64,000 nt of DNA from Corynebacterium silvaticum (GCF_004382825.2 NZ_SDQO02000001.1:62001-126000); one strand, 5' to 3'; shown: positions 10,321-22,896, counted from the stretch's first letter. The notes: generated by a model not told the origin, from the letters alone. Program-made: numbers and translations.

Positions 10321-10339
10321 TCAGCGTGCGCTGGGCAGT

Positions 10340-10825
10340 TTAGCGCTCGGCGAGCTCGGCGTCGATACGCAAGATTCCGGAACCAGTATCTGCGATGCGC
10401 AGGCGATCCAGGATCTCCTTGACGGTTGCTTCCTCTTCAATCTGCTCTTCTAGGAAGCGATCGATGAGCGGGCGTGAATCGTAATCCTTGACGGAATCGG
10501 CGATCTCTGCGAGCTCGCGGATCATGGCCGTGACTTTCTGCTCGTGTGCGAGGGAAGCCTCGAATGCTTCGATTGCAGAATTCGCATCGAGCTTCGGCGG
10601 TGCAATATCGCCGATCTGCGGGCGGTAGTCGCGATCAAGAAGGTGCTTAGAGAACTGAGCCGCGTGATCGAGCTCTTCCTTATGCTGAGCCTGCATCCAG
10701 TTGCGCATTCCGGTGAGAGAAAGATCGTCCAGGATGTAGGAAAGCTGAAGATAAACCATGGAAGCTTCAAGTTCGGCGGTGATCTGGTTGTTAAGGGCTG
10801 CTGCTAGATTTTCATTGATACTCAT
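10340..10825 (-). CDS. ftn: Ferritin
   Basis: Iron-storage protein forming a 24-subunit shell with ferroxidase activity. The 161-residue product, MSINENLAAALNNQITAELEASM onward, is a four-helix bundle. Ferroxidase-type ligands are visible: Glu in QITAELEAS, the EELDHAAQF segment, and ESLxHE-like ASLAHEQKVT. ATG 10825 is preferred over an upstream in-frame start that adds an unlikely hydrophobic stretch. It sits between nrdE and nrdF on the opposite strand. A DtxR-like operator lies about 40 bp upstream, consistent with iron-dependent control. Confidence 0.93.
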   Translation of the reverse strand: MSINENLAAALNNQITAELEASMVYLQLSYILDDLSLTGMRNWMQAQHKEELDHAAQFSKHLLDRDYRPQIGDIAPPKLDANSAIEAFEASLAHEQKVTAMIRELAEIADSVKDYDSRPLIDRFLEEQIEEEATVKEILDRLRIADTGSGILRIDAELAER

Positions 10826-10862
10826 GGAAGTGATACTAAGTAGCAATAACGGATGTGTCACC

Positions 10863-10881
10863 TTAAGTTAGCCCAGCATAA
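10863..10881 (-). promoter_or_regulatory. DtxR-like iron-regulator site upstream of ftn
   Basis: The 19-mer TTAAGTTAGCCCAGCATAA matches 15 of 19 positions of the DtxR consensus TTAGGTTAGCCTAACCTAA as I recall it. A second partial match, GTTGCCTAACTTAA, lies at about 10911-10924. In C. glutamicum DtxR is known to act on ferritin expression. Here the sites are placed for ftn and could also affect the divergent nrdF promoter region. Confidence 0.55.
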
Positions 10882-12265
<1,384 letters not shown>

Positions 12266-12743
12266 TAGGGAGTGCTAGAAAAACAGCGAATAACCGCCGT
12301 GCAAAAATTCTTCTTGAATTCCTCTTGTGCAGCGGTTTTGTCTATTTTTGAGCAAGGGGAATTGGGTGTATGGGGGCCTTGGGCGGAACCTGCTTTGAAA
12401 TGGAAAATGTGATCTGACACCCCATTCATCCTTTGGATTGATAACCGCTGGGGGTGGGGTAGGGGCGCTTTGTGGGGGTGGCGTATAAAAACGCACCCTT
12501 TTTACTATGTGGTGCGTATCACTGGAACTATCTGGAAAATGCTGTACTTTTAGCGGAATTGGTTGCCCGGTTATGTAAAACCCCAGATAGACATTTCGTT
12601 TTGCAGGTCATCGCGCATAAACTTAGCTGAATTCCAGCCGGCTGTGGCTGGCTTACGTACTTACGCTGCCATAAGATGGGGCAGTGTAAATTTAGTCGTC
12701 TTCGTCACTTGGGGCGAGGCGGCTCACAAGTCAGGAGGATCGT
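12266..12743. other. Long leader region upstream of ctaD
   Basis: About 480 bases, starting with an imperfect hairpin-like segment (12285-12345) that may terminate nrdF. No gene is recognisable; it should hold the ctaD promoter. A TGTGATCTGACAC sequence near 12408 is not a good GlxR site. Confidence 0.4.
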
Positions 12744-14465
12744 ATGACCGCTGTGGCGCTGAGACTCGAGAATTACTCCGAGCCAACAAGGCCCGCGCCG
12801 ACCGGCGGTGCCCGTAAGGGCACCCTGGCCTGGAAAATGCTAACCACCACCGATCACAAGCAACTGGGCATCATGTACATCATCATGTCCTTTGTGTTCT
12901 TCTTCCTCGGTGGACTTATGGCACTGCTTATCCGCGCGGAGCTTTTCTCTCCAGGGCTGCAGTACCTCTCAAACGAACAGTTCAACCAGCTCTTCACGAT
13001 GCACGGCACCGTGATGCTGCTTTTGTTTGGTACTCCCATCGTGTGGGGCTTTGCTAACTACATCCTGCCTTTGCAGATTGGTGCCCCGGACGTTGCATTC
13101 CCTCGTCTGAATGCTTTTGGTTTCTGGGTCACCATGATTGGTGCCGTTGCCATGCTTTCCGGCTTCCTCACCCCTGGTGGTGCTGCGGACTTCGGCTGGA
13201 CAATGTACCTCCCGCTGGCAGACTCCATTCACTCCCCGGGAATTGGCTCGGACATGTGGATTGTTGGCGTTGGTGCAACTGGCGTGGGCACGATTTCCTC
13301 CGCTATCAACATGATCACCACGATCCTGTGTATGCGTGCTCCGGGTATGACCATGTTCCGCATGCCAATTTTCTGCTGGAACATTTTCGTGGCATCCGTC
13401 CTGGTTCTCATGATCTTCCCGCTCTTGACTGCTGCCGCCCTAGGTGTGCTGTACGACCGTAAGCTTGGCGGACACCTTTTCGATCCGGGCAACGGCGGCG
13501 CCATCATGTGGCAGCACCTGTTCTGGTTCTTCGGACACCCCGAGGTATACGTCCTCGCGCTTCCGTTCTTCGGAATCGTCTCCGAGATCATCCCGGTCTT
13601 CGCACGTAAGCCAATGTTCGGTTACATCGGCCTGGTCTTTGCAACGCTGTCGATCGGATCGCTGTCTATGGCCGTGTGGGCACACCACATGTTTGTTACC
13701 GGCGCAATCCTGCTCCCGTTCTTCTCCTTCATGACCTTCTTGATCTCGGTTCCTACCGGCGTGAAGTTCTTCAACTGGCTTGGAACGATGTGGAAGGGAC
13801 ATGTCTCCTGGGAGACTCCGATGACATGGACCATGGGCTTCCTGGTGACCTTCCTCTTTGGTGGTTTGACCGGCATCATGCTGGCCTCGCCTCCGCTAGA
13901 CTTCCACATCTCTGATACCTACTTTGTAGTTGCTCACTTCCACTACACCTTGTTCGGTACCGTGGTGTTTGCTTCCTTCGCTGGTGTGTACTTCTGGTTC
14001 CCCAAGATGACCGGACGCATGCTCGACGAGCGTCTGGGCAAGATCCACTTCTGGATCACCTTCGTGGGCTTCCATGGAACCTTCCTGGTCCAGCACTGGT
14101 TGGGTAATGAGGGCATGCCGCGTCGTTATGCTGACTACCTTGATTCGGATGGCTTTACCACTCTGAACCAGATCTCTACGATCTTCTCGTTCCTCCTCGG
14201 AATGTCTGTGCTGCCATTCATCTGGAACGTCATCAAGTCGTGGCGCTACGGCGAGGTTGTTACCGTCGACGACCCATGGGGTTATGGAAACTCCTTGGAG
14301 TGGGCTACCTCTTGCCCGCCACCACGACACAACTTCACTTCGCTGCCACGTATTCGTTCCGAGCGTCCTGCGTTCGAGCTCCACTATCCGCACATGGTTG
14401 AGCGGATGCGTCGTGAAGCGCACGTGGGACACCACGCGGAGCCGGTTACCAAGAAGACTAGCTAA
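12744..14465 (+). CDS. ctaD: Cytochrome aa3 oxidase subunit I
   Basis: Heme a/a3-CuB catalytic subunit of the terminal oxidase that reduces oxygen and pumps protons in the cytoplasmic membrane. It has 573 residues and about twelve membrane helices. Visible heme and copper ligands lie in [13 protein letters not shown] (low-spin heme His), [14 protein letters not shown] (CuB His and cross-linked Tyr), AHHMFVTG and [13 protein letters not shown] 12744 follows CAGGAGGATCGT, a strong ribosome site. In corynebacteria ctaD stands apart from ctaC/F and the bc1 genes, as here. A self-complementary terminator follows. Confidence 0.97.
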   Translation: MTAVALRLENYSEPTRPAPTGGARKGTLAWKMLTTTDHKQLGIMYIIMSFVFFFLGGLMALLIRAELFSPGLQYLSNEQFNQLFTMHGTVMLLLFGTPIVWGFANYILPLQIGAPDVAFPRLNAFGFWVTMIGAVAMLSGFLTPGGAADFGWTMYLPLADSIHSPGIGSDMWIVGVGATGVGTISSAINMITTILCMRAPGMTMFRMPIFCWNIFVASVLVLMIFPLLTAAALGVLYDRKLGGHLFDPGNGGAIMWQHLFWFFGHPEVYVLALPFFGIVSEIIPVFARKPMFGYIGLVFATLSIGSLSMAVWAHHMFVTGAILLPFFSFMTFLISVPTGVKFFNWLGTMWKGHVSWETPMTWTMGFLVTFLFGGLTGIMLASPPLDFHISDTYFVVAHFHYTLFGTVVFASFAGVYFWFPKMTGRMLDERLGKIHFWITFVGFHGTFLVQHWLGNEGMPRRYADYLDSDGFTTLNQISTIFSFLLGMSVLPFIWNVIKSWRYGEVVTVDDPWGYGNSLEWATSCPPPRHNFTSLPRIRSERPAFELHYPHMVERMRREAHVGHHAEPVTKKTS

Positions 14466-14496
14466 CGTGCAGTAGCGACTGATTACTCTCTGACTT

Positions 14497-14517
14497 AAGT
14501 CGAGGCCTCGACTTTTT
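14497..14517 (+). terminator. Terminator of ctaD
   Basis: Palindrome AAGTCGAGGCCTCGACTT followed by TTT; the central bases form the loop. Confidence 0.8.
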
Positions 14518-14564
14518 GTTGCGCTGCTGTTTTTTGGGTTGGAGAAAGGGGAAGGGGGCTTCTG

Positions 14565-14906
14565 TCAGCTAGATAATGTGCTCATAAATAGAGGGAAAGA
14601 CGAGGACAGTCCAAAGTTTGGCAGTCTAGGAGGATTTGCAATGCACCTTTGGAGGTGCTGCTGACTTATCTCCAGGTAATGCTTGATTGCTTCCTCGGAT
14701 TGGCCGTTGTTGGATAGCTTGTTAGTGGAAGATTGGGCCTCTTTGAGCTGCTTATTCCAGGCGGCTACCTCTGCCTGGAGGTTCTGGCATGCGGGCAGTA
14801 CTGGCTTATCTGTTGCATGAGCCAGCGTGCTTGTGGCGCCGAGCGCGAAAGATAGCGCAACGGTGGTGGTTATGAGGACACGGGTAACAGTGGTCTGAAG
14901 ATGCAT
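14565..14906 (-). CDS. Small secreted protein of unknown function
   Basis: A 113-residue product with a clear signal peptide (basic start, then TTTVALSFALGATSTLAHA with an AxA cleavage site near residue 31). The mature part is helical and polar (LQAEVAAWNKQLKEAQSSTNKL, EEAIKHYLEISQQHL) with two cysteines, Cys40 and Cys88, that could form a disulphide. The C-terminus is Ser-rich. I do not recognise the family. It is monocistronic at the left border of the decayed defence patch. Confidence 0.65.
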   Translation of the reverse strand: MHLQTTVTRVLITTTVALSFALGATSTLAHATDKPVLPACQNLQAEVAAWNKQLKEAQSSTNKLSNNGQSEEAIKHYLEISQQHLQRCIANPPRLPNFGLSSSFPLFMSTLSS

Positions 14907-15155
14907 ATAACCCTAACTTCTTTAACGTTAATCAATTGTTAAGTTAATTTATATGTGGGGTTGTTGTTTATCAAGTGTTTTTGTGGTTCAAAATTTATGT
15001 GCGCTGCGTGATTATCGTTATGTGAAGATGGAGGGGGTAGCTGTTTTGTGCTTGGAAAGGGCTATCACTATATCTGCAATCGTATTTAGAGCTATTTCTT
15101 GCATAAAACTTAAGCGGTGCGCGTCCGTGTATAGCTGATTTGGCAGTATTAAAGT

Positions 15156-15873
15156 ATGAAATCAGCTACTAGAGATACGATCATCAATGCTCTAGGGGCG
15201 TCTCGGATGGGCTGTATCTTTCCGATACGCAAAACAATAAAAAGCAAGCGCTTGAGCTTTATAGATGGAGCGTCGAGCTAGCGGCATCAATCCAAGAAAC
15301 ATTAGGTATTACAGAGGTGATTCTACGTAACGCCATGGATGGCCAATTGCAAAGTGGAATCGTAACGAGACCGGAAATGATAGTTGGCTCCTTGAGGATC
15401 CTGCTTCTCCACTACGAGGCCTTACTCAAGGAAAACGCCGAGAAGCAGTAAAGCGAGCAGAGAACTCTACAAAGAATCGTTCCACGACTCATCCTCGTTG
15501 TGGAAAGCCAATTACGCATGATGATGTTTTGGCGAACACCATGTTTGGAATGTGGAAGGACATTCTTCCAAATCATGCTCCCAATGCTCGTCCGGAGAAT
15601 ACAAAAACAAAAACCGTATTCGAATGTGGGAAGAAGCACTAAAACAAGCCTTTCCACATGTATCAGATCCTGATGGGAAAGAGACTTACTGGCGGGTAGC
15701 GCATCTCCATTTACTCAGAAATCGAGTGTCGCACAATGGACAGCTTGCTCAACGTTGATGCCCCTGATGTCATCGGCGATGCATTTTCTCTTGTAAGAAG
15801 CATAAATCCAGTTCTAGAGCAGTGGCTTACTGGAACGAGCACTGTGAAGAAAATTTATTCCACGCGCCCCTGA
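15156..15873 (+). pseudogene. Abi-like (abortive infection) protein, several frameshifts
   Basis: The pieces lie in different frames but form one protein in order: MKSATRDTIINALGASRMG; then LSDTQNNKKQALELYRWSVE to ILRNAMDGQLQ; then WNRNETGNDSWLLEDPASPL to MFGMWKDILPN; then NRIRMWEEALKQAFPHV to LLRNRVSHNGQL; then NVDAPDVIGDAFSLVRSINP to the stop at 15873. The helical start, the LYxWNxxLAxxI-like segment and the RNRVSHN motif near the end are typical of Abi_2/Abi-like proteins, linked to phage resistance in lactococci. At least four indels separate the pieces, near 15210, 15350, 15615 and 15750. The gene is plainly dead. A terminator-like hairpin follows. Confidence 0.7.
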
Positions 15874-15882
15874 TAGAAAAAG

Positions 15883-15920
15883 AAAAAGCCTACAGGCGCA
15901 ATTTGTCCTGTAGACTTTTT
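15883..15920 (+). terminator. Terminator after the Abi-like pseudogene
   Basis: Stem of about 13 pairs with one mismatch (15883-15896 with 15907-15920), ten-base loop, A-run on the 5' side and T-run on the 3' side, so it could act in both directions. Confidence 0.75.
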
Positions 15921-16051
15921 CAACTCATAGCGAGGGACCTCGTCCTCACTTTCTCTGAGATCGAGCATACTCGCAGAAGATTTTATTGCAAGTTGCCAAA
16001 AAATAGCCCCTAGAAAAATCACAGTAACGGCCTACCCATCTCACTTTGCCG

Positions 16052-16141
16052 GAGCGATCTCCGCATACGCGGAGAAAAGCAGGCACGTGTCCATTCCAAA
16101 CGCGTGGCTCAGGAACTACCTCCGCATACGCGGAGAAAAGA
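16052..16141 (+). CRISPR. Two-repeat type I-E-like CRISPR relic with one spacer
   Basis: The 21-base sequence CTCCGCATACGCGGAGAAAAG occurs at 16059-16079 and again at 16120-16140, exactly 61 bp apart. That is the period of type I-E arrays (about 29-bp repeat plus 32-bp spacer). Each copy contains the palindrome CTCCGC/GCGGAG that forms the repeat stem-loop. The five to seven bases 5' of the palindrome agree only partly between the copies (GAGCGAT and GAACTAC), so the outer repeat ends have diverged. The single spacer is about 16081-16112. No cas gene is visible on either side. It is a relic or a solo mini-array; orientation is uncertain. Confidence 0.75.
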
Positions 16142-16445
16142 CTAACTTACCTGCATGTTTACTCACCAAAGAAGTCAAAACAGCCCAAACTGCGTCTGGA
16201 ATAAGCACATTAACTCCATGTAATCGGTGCGAAAACTAGCCTCCGTTATTAGACCATGACAAAAGTGGGAAAGACCATTGCACACCCCCGCAGGATCCAC
16301 GAGAAGGCCTAGAACCACAAGACCGAAGGAAGGTACTTTGCCCCATAGGATGGAGAACAAGCGCGTGCTCGTTGATGCGGCGTCCGTCATTCCTAAATAG
16401 GGGAATACTGGGAGGGATCGAGAGGCTTCGTGCAACAATAGATCG
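16142..16445. other. Non-coding stretch between the CRISPR relic and serB
   Basis: About 300 bases. Short open frames exist on both strands but none shows family resemblance or a ribosome site. It presumably holds the serB promoter. Confidence 0.4.
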
Positions 16446-17725
<1,280 letters not shown>

Positions 17726-17727
17726 TA

Positions 17728-18229
17728 TTACGAGCGGTATTCGTCGGCGAGCAGGGAATAGACCATGGAGTCATCAGTCATCGTGGAGGCCTTGGCAAAG
17801 GAACCCGGCTTTCTCTGCAACACGCTGGCTGGCCTTGTTGTGGGGGTCTGTGCGTAGTTCAATGCGGCGGACGCCGAGTGAGAATGCATAGTCTACGGCG
17901 AGCAGTAATGCTGAGGTCATGAGGCCTTTTCCTCGTGACCATGGGTCAGTCATGTAGCCCACATCCATGGCATTGTGCTCTCCAACAAGTGGCCGTAACT
18001 CAATTTGTCCGCAGAAGCGGTCGCTTGTACGGGTCGTAATCACCCACCGCAGGTTGTCGTGTTCAGTCGTGATGAATTCTTTTGCGTTAGCAAGGGCGTA
18101 ACCTGCGGGAACCGTCGTGTATTTCTGAGTCAACGGGTCAACGCAGGTGGCGGTGAGGTCGTGGGCGTCGGAAAGCAACAAAGGTCGTAGCCTTATCGAT
18201 TCGTTGCTCAGGGCGGGAACGTGAGCCAT
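17728..18229 (-). pseudogene. GNAT acetyltransferase, frameshifted at its C-terminus
   Basis: RimJ/RimL-type N-acetyltransferase. ATG 18229 follows AGGAAGG at good spacing and reads MAHVPALSNESIRLRPLLLSD, a normal GNAT start; the acetyl-CoA loop region is DPWSRGKGLMTSALLLAVDYAF and the C-terminal strand is RIELRTDPHNKASQRVAEKAGF. An exact 7-bp tandem duplication (AGTCATC at 17769-17775 and 17776-17782) shifts the frame just before the end and gives a stop at 17774. Removing one copy restores GLHDDSMVYSLLADEYRS and a stop at 17728. The loss is about 15 residues, so some function may remain. It reads as fused to dinG only because of a separate indel there. Confidence 0.75.
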
Positions 18230-18249
18230 GACAAGCCTTCCTAGTTCAA

Positions 18250-20215
18250 TTACCTCGCGACGAGTCGGGCGAGAGCGGCCGCGCACTACCTGCGGATCGT
18301 TGGTACGCCAGAAAGCCGGCAGCGATTTAATAAAGAACGCCCCGTAGCGCTTGGTCACGATCCTACGGTCAAGGATAGCCACGACACCGCGGTCCGTCAC
18401 TGACCTGAGCAATCGGCCTGCGCCTTGAGCAATGAGCAGCGCCGCATGGGTCGCCGCGACCTCCATGAAACCATTTCTGCCTTCTGCGTCGGCTGCGTCT
18501 TTACGCGCTTGTAGCAGTGGATCGTCCGGGCGTGGGAAGGGGATTCTGTCGATGATGACCAACGAACACGCCTTACCTGGGACATCCACGCCCTGCCAAA
18601 GACTGAGCGTGCCAAAAAGACAGGTGTTTTCTTGCTTAGAAAACTTTTCGACGAGCGCGCCGGTGGTGTCGTCCCCCTGGCAGAGGACGTCGAAAGGCAG
18701 GCGGGTGCGCATGGCTTCTGTGGCTTGTTGCGCGGCGCGGCGCGACGAGAATAACCCGAGGGTACGGCCGCCGGCAGCCATGATGAGGTCATATATTTCG
18801 TCGAGGACTTCGGGGCTTAAGCCATCGCGCCCAGGGTCGGGGAGTGCGTTGGGGGTGTAGAGAATTCCAGACTTGGCTGGGTCGAAGGGGGTTCCTGCGT
18901 CAAGGCTGTCCCACGACCCCTTGGGCAGGCCCCAACTGGCGGCCATCGCGTTGAAATTGCCGCCGATATTGAGCGTGGCAGAGGCTAGCACCACTGTGTT
19001 TTCGCTAAAAAGACGGGTGTGGAGCAGCCCCGCGATGGACAAGGGGGCGACTTTGATCATGACGCCGCGGCGGTCGTCGTGAAGCACCCACACAACGTCT
19101 TCTTGGCTGGCGGCGTCCTCCTCTTCAAAGACAGAAAGGATGCGGACAACAGAATTGTGCTGGTCACCCAAATGATTTGAGAGAGACATCCGCTCGGCGT
19201 GCCGTTCTGGATCGTTTGCTGCTTCACCTTCTGGTACCCGGGATGCGTGTTCACGGAGAGACCAGATGGCATCGCGGAGAGCGATTGTTTGCTGTTTGAG
19301 GGACTCAGGAAGGGACGTGAGCCTGCCAGGCTCCACGGCGAGCATCGCGTCTTCCCATTCTTTGGAGATGTCGATGAGCTTTTGGTCTTTGTCTCCCGCA
19401 CCTAGTTTCCCCGCTCGACGCGAAGACATAGTCAGCGCGGTAACACCGATTTCATTGGTGGCTACGGCTGTGATTCTGCCGTCGAGTTCATGGGCCTCGT
19501 CGACGATGACCACCTCATGCTCGGGCAACACGTTGACGTCGGATAATGCGTCGATGGCTAAGAGCGCATGGTTGGTGACGATCACGTCTACATCATGGGC
19601 TTTTTTGCGAGCTATCTCTGCAAAACAGTCTTCCCCATGCGGGCAGCGGTTGGCCCCGATGCATTCCTGCGCGCTGACGCTGACCTGCCGCCATGCCAGG
19701 TCAGGAACACCGGGGTCAAGGCTATCGCGATCGCCGACTTCGGTCTCGTTGGCCCATTCATAAATCCGTGCCACGTGTTTGCCTAGCCAGGAGAGATCTT
19801 CCTCGTCGATCAGAGCGTCTTCTGGTTCTTCGGCCGCAGCGATCTTGTTCATGCAGACGTAATTTGCGCGGCCTTTCATGATGGCAAAGGTGGGTCGTCT
19901 GCTCATGTGCGGTTCGAGGGCGTCGGCAAGCTTGGGAAGATCGCGTTCCACGAGCTGCCTTTGCAGAGCGATCGTGGCGGTAGAAACGATGATCGTGGAG
20001 TCCGTAGCTTGAGCGTGACGCAGCGCCGGCACTAGGTAAGCCAAAGACTTACCAGTGCCTGTTCCTGCTTGAACCGCAAGATGACGTTCTGATTCGAGTG
20101 CTTTGGTCACCGCGTTGGCCATGGATACTTGGCCGTTACGACGGCTGCCGCCGAGGGCAGCTACCGCCGCATTCAGTAATTCATCGGTGGACAAAGCAAG
20201 GGGCGAATCTGACAT
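18250..20215 (-). CDS. dinG: DinG-family iron-sulphur ATP-dependent DNA helicase, frameshift in last codons
   Basis: XPD/DinG-type 5'-3' helicase that unwinds damaged or structured DNA. Motifs are Walker A AGTGTGKS, four cysteines of the [4Fe-4S] domain (NYVCMNKI, then CIGANRCPHGEDC), Walker B/DEAH (VIVDEAHELDG) and C-terminal helicase motifs SRRAAQQATEAM and QGAGRLLRSVTDRGVV. ATG 20215 (MSDSPLALSTDELL) fits the family. At 18277-18278 one extra base in GCGGCCGC shifts the last codons: without it the protein ends VVRGALARLVAR with TAA at 18250-18252. With it, translation runs through the downstream GNAT gene as an 800-residue fusion. I treat the fusion as secondary; the helicase itself is complete. 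Confidence 0.85.
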
Positions 20216-20281
20216 AGGACACAGTGTAGAGGCTGCATCCAACGTTGATTCCCACGGCCCCTAGACCTGCAAAAAGGCTAC

Positions 20282-21589
20282 TTAAAAACCAATGAATCGA
20301 GTAGAAAGAACAGGCTCGTCCTTGCTTAGTGCCAGCCCTTCCCACGGTAGTGTTATGAGCTGTTCTGCCAGATAAGCACGGGATTCTTCGAGTGTGGGCA
20401 GATTATCCACAACTATTCCGTTACGCATCAAAGGAATGGTGAGCTCATAAGAATTAAGCTGTCCGATCTGAGGGGTCTCGTGTTCATAAGGGAACACGAT
20501 TTCCTCGACTGCCGTTCCAGTGGCGCGGTGGGTACGGACCGCTCGTTTAGTTCCTCCCACCATGGCTTTTCCTCGGGAGCGCTTGGCCACTGGGTGCCCA
20601 TCGACTTCTACAAGCTTGTAGACCATTCCAGCGGTAGGTGCCCCCGAACCCGTGACCACAGATGTTCCCACACCGAAGGCATCAACTGGGTTGCCGCGCA
20701 GGCCTGCAATAGCGTATTCGTCCAGGTCAGAGCTCACCACGATGCCGGTATTATGCGCACCTAGGGAATCAAGTTCTTGACGCACCTTGCGCGTCATCAC
20801 ACCGAGATCACCAGAATCGATGCGGACAGCACCTAGTTGTGGTCCCGCTACTTCGATGGCAGTTTTAACGCCTTTGGCGATGTCATAGGTATCCACCAAG
20901 AGGGTGGTTCCTACCCCGAGGACGTTGATCTGGGATTGAAAAGCTGCCGACTCGTTGGGGGTACCATCATCGTTGACGTGCAGTAATGTCCACGCGTGTG
21001 CTGCGGTGCCGGATCCCGGAATCCCATAACGGTAGACCGCCTCAAGATTGGAGGTGCCTACAAAGCCTGCGAGGTACGCGGCGCGTGCGGCTGTGACAGC
21101 TGCGTACTCATGGGTGCGGCGGGAACCCATTTCAAAAATAGGACGACCATCGGCTGCCGTGACCATGCGGGCTGCCGCTGAAGCCACCGCCGAATCTGCA
21201 TTCATGATGGAAAGAATGAGTGTCTCAAGGATTACGCACTCAGCGAATGTGCCACGAATGGTGAGGATGGGGGAATTAGGGAAGTAGAGCTCACCTTCCC
21301 GGTAGCCATCGATTTGTCCTTTGAATTCGTATGAACGCAAAAAATCGATGGTGGTAGCGTCCAAGAATGTCAGACTGGCGAGTTGTTCCTCGGTGAAACG
21401 GTAATGCTTAATAGCTTCGAGCACTCGGGCCGTTCCTGCGACAACACCATAGCGGCGTTCATTGGGGAGCCGCCTGGAGAAAACCTCGAATGTACAGCTG
21501 CGGGATGCGGTGCCGTCGGCAAGCGCTGATTGCAGCATTGTTAACTCGTACATATCGGTGAGCAATGCCGTCGATTCGAATTCAGTCAC
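20282..21589 (-). CDS. pncB: Nicotinate phosphoribosyltransferase
   Basis: Converts nicotinate and PRPP to nicotinate mononucleotide, the first step of NAD salvage from nicotinic acid. Family landmarks are LLTDMYELTMLQSAL, RRLPNERRYGVVAG, the catalytic and phosphate-binding MGSRRTHEYAAVTAARAAYLAGFVGTSN, GSGTAAHAWTLLH and IRIDSGDLG-like VRIDSGDLG. GTG 21589 gives VTEFESTALLTD, a normal start, and 435 residues. A longer in-frame extension to 21772 looks non-coding and overlaps the divergent clpS gene. Together with pncA and nadE in this window, nicotinamide salvage is well represented. Confidence 0.93.
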   Translation of the reverse strand: MTEFESTALLTDMYELTMLQSALADGTASRSCTFEVFSRRLPNERRYGVVAGTARVLEAIKHYRFTEEQLASLTFLDATTIDFLRSYEFKGQIDGYREGELYFPNSPILTIRGTFAECVILETLILSIMNADSAVASAAARMVTAADGRPIFEMGSRRTHEYAAVTAARAAYLAGFVGTSNLEAVYRYGIPGSGTAAHAWTLLHVNDDGTPNESAAFQSQINVLGVGTTLLVDTYDIAKGVKTAIEVAGPQLGAVRIDSGDLGVMTRKVRQELDSLGAHNTGIVVSSDLDEYAIAGLRGNPVDAFGVGTSVVTGSGAPTAGMVYKLVEVDGHPVAKRSRGKAMVGGTKRAVRTHRATGTAVEEIVFPYEHETPQIGQLNSYELTIPLMRNGIVVDNLPTLEESRAYLAEQLITLPWEGLALSKDEPVLSTRFIGF

Positions 21590-21761
21590 GCACACAAGTT
21601 TAGCCTTGAAAACGATGAGAGCTGAAGCACAAGTCATAAAACGCTTTTGCACATACTTGTGGTGCCGCTCACCACGGACCTCTTTTTGCTCCAGTCTTAT
21701 AGGACTCTGATAAGGAAAGCCCCATGCGGAACAACGAAGGAATTGGGCTAGGCTGTGTTGT

Positions 21762-22142
21762 ATGCAAGTCAACCAAGAAGATGTGACTCATCCCCTTAAC
21801 GAGCTACCTTCTGTCGTTTTAGCACCCACTATGGACGTTGTGGTGTCTTCTCCGATGGCTACCCCCGAGCTTGAAGAGGATCTATCAGTGGACGTGGCCT
21901 CCAGCGAAAACCTGCCCTGGATGTGCATCGTGTGGGATGACCCGGTCAATCTCATGAGCTACGTAACGTATGTATTCCAAACGATTCTCGGATATAGCAA
22001 GCGCCGCGCTATCGAGTTGATGATGCAGGTTCACACAGAAGGCAAAGCCGTGGTTTCCTCCGGGGAGCGCGACAAAGTTGAAGGCGATGTGAAAAAACTC
22101 CACACCGCTGGTTTGTGGGCCACGATGCAACAGGGCGGCTAG
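21762..22142 (+). CDS. clpS: ClpS-type adaptor for the ClpAP/ClpCP protease
   Basis: Adaptor that delivers N-degron substrates to a Clp ATPase. The ClpS core is clear from residue about 50: [20 protein letters not shown] with the N-degron pocket Asp-Asp/Asn, then [20 protein letters not shown] and the C-terminal [11 protein letters not shown] 45-residue acidic N-terminal extension precedes the core, longer than in E. coli. It is divergent from pncB and starts a run of plus-strand genes, followed 93 bp later by the DUF2017 gene, with which ClpS is often paired in actinobacteria. Confidence 0.93.
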   Translation: MQVNQEDVTHPLNELPSVVLAPTMDVVVSSPMATPELEEDLSVDVASSENLPWMCIVWDDPVNLMSYVTYVFQTILGYSKRRAIELMMQVHTEGKAVVSSGERDKVEGDVKKLHTAGLWATMQQGG

Positions 22143-22235
22143 CCCCTGGGGTCTGCGCCCATGCTCCCCACGTGCGTCCCGTAGCGCTTATACGCGAAAA
22201 GCTGAGTGCTCCTTTGATCGAAAGGCATAATCACT

Positions 22236-22772
22236 ATGCAGCCATGGAAGAAAAAGAAAGGCCTCATGCGCGGGGTCCACTTTGTGTGTGCGTTTGAACC
22301 AATGGAACGAGAGGTGCTTGGCAACCTTGCGTCCACCGTGAGCGAGGCGCTCATTCATCGTGCACAATCCGCCCCTAAAGACGAGCTGGCAGAACTCACC
22401 GGTATGCCTAGCGGACATAAAGAAGCTCCCACCGATCCCGCTCTGGCCCGGCTACTTCCGGATTTTGAAAAGGAAGGCGACGAGGAATTCGAGGGGGATA
22501 ATTCTTTGCTGCGCTGCCTGCACGAGACGGACATTACGCGTGCGAAGATCGAGCACTTGCAGGTGCTCGGGCAGGCTCTTGGTCCCGACGGCGGTGTCCA
22601 TGTGGATATCACGGAGCCGGAGGCTCATGCCTGGATTGCGGCACTTAACGATATCCGCCTGTATGTGGCATCTGGGGAAGTCTTTGGAGCAGAAGCCGAA
22701 GAAGACCGAGACAGTTTGGTCGAATGGTTGGCATATAACCAAGAGTCGCTACTGACGGCGATGATGGGGTAG
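22236..22772 (+). CDS. DUF2017 family protein
   Basis: A 178-residue soluble acidic protein. The DUF2017 signature is visible in FEPMEREVLGNLASTVSEAL, the middle DPALARLLPD and the C-terminal AWIAALNDIRLYVASGE and DSLVEWLAYNQESLLTAM. The biochemical role is not known. It is regularly found next to clpS, a rhomboid protease and murI in actinobacteria, as here, which suggests a link to proteolysis, but that is inference. Start ATG 22236. Confidence 0.85.
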   Translation: MQPWKKKKGLMRGVHFVCAFEPMEREVLGNLASTVSEALIHRAQSAPKDELAELTGMPSGHKEAPTDPALARLLPDFEKEGDEEFEGDNSLLRCLHETDITRAKIEHLQVLGQALGPDGGVHVDITEPEAHAWIAALNDIRLYVASGEVFGAEAEEDRDSLVEWLAYNQESLLTAMMG

Positions 22773-22896
22773 CCAAGGCGACTGGCCTAGGAAATGGGGA
22801 CACCCGATTACTGGCAGCAGGCTGGGCGTTTTCCCAGCGTTTTACTAGCCGTAGGGGATGGAGCTGCGAGATTTCTTTACTAGGCTGTGCTTCATT

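Noticed and set aside
12400..12425. Possible GlxR/CRP site TGTGATCTGACAC upstream of ctaD
   Set aside because: Spacing between half-sites is wrong and the position is over 300 bp upstream.
16175..16438. Minus-strand frame of 87 codons before serB
   Set aside because: No ribosome site, no family resemblance, and it covers the expected serB promoter.
17774..20242. Genuine DinG-acetyltransferase fusion protein
   Set aside because: A single extra base explains it, and both halves have their own normal ends and starts.
20282..21772. Longer pncB reading frame
   Set aside because: The additional 61 codons overlap the divergent clpS region and resemble non-coding sequence; family start is at 21589.
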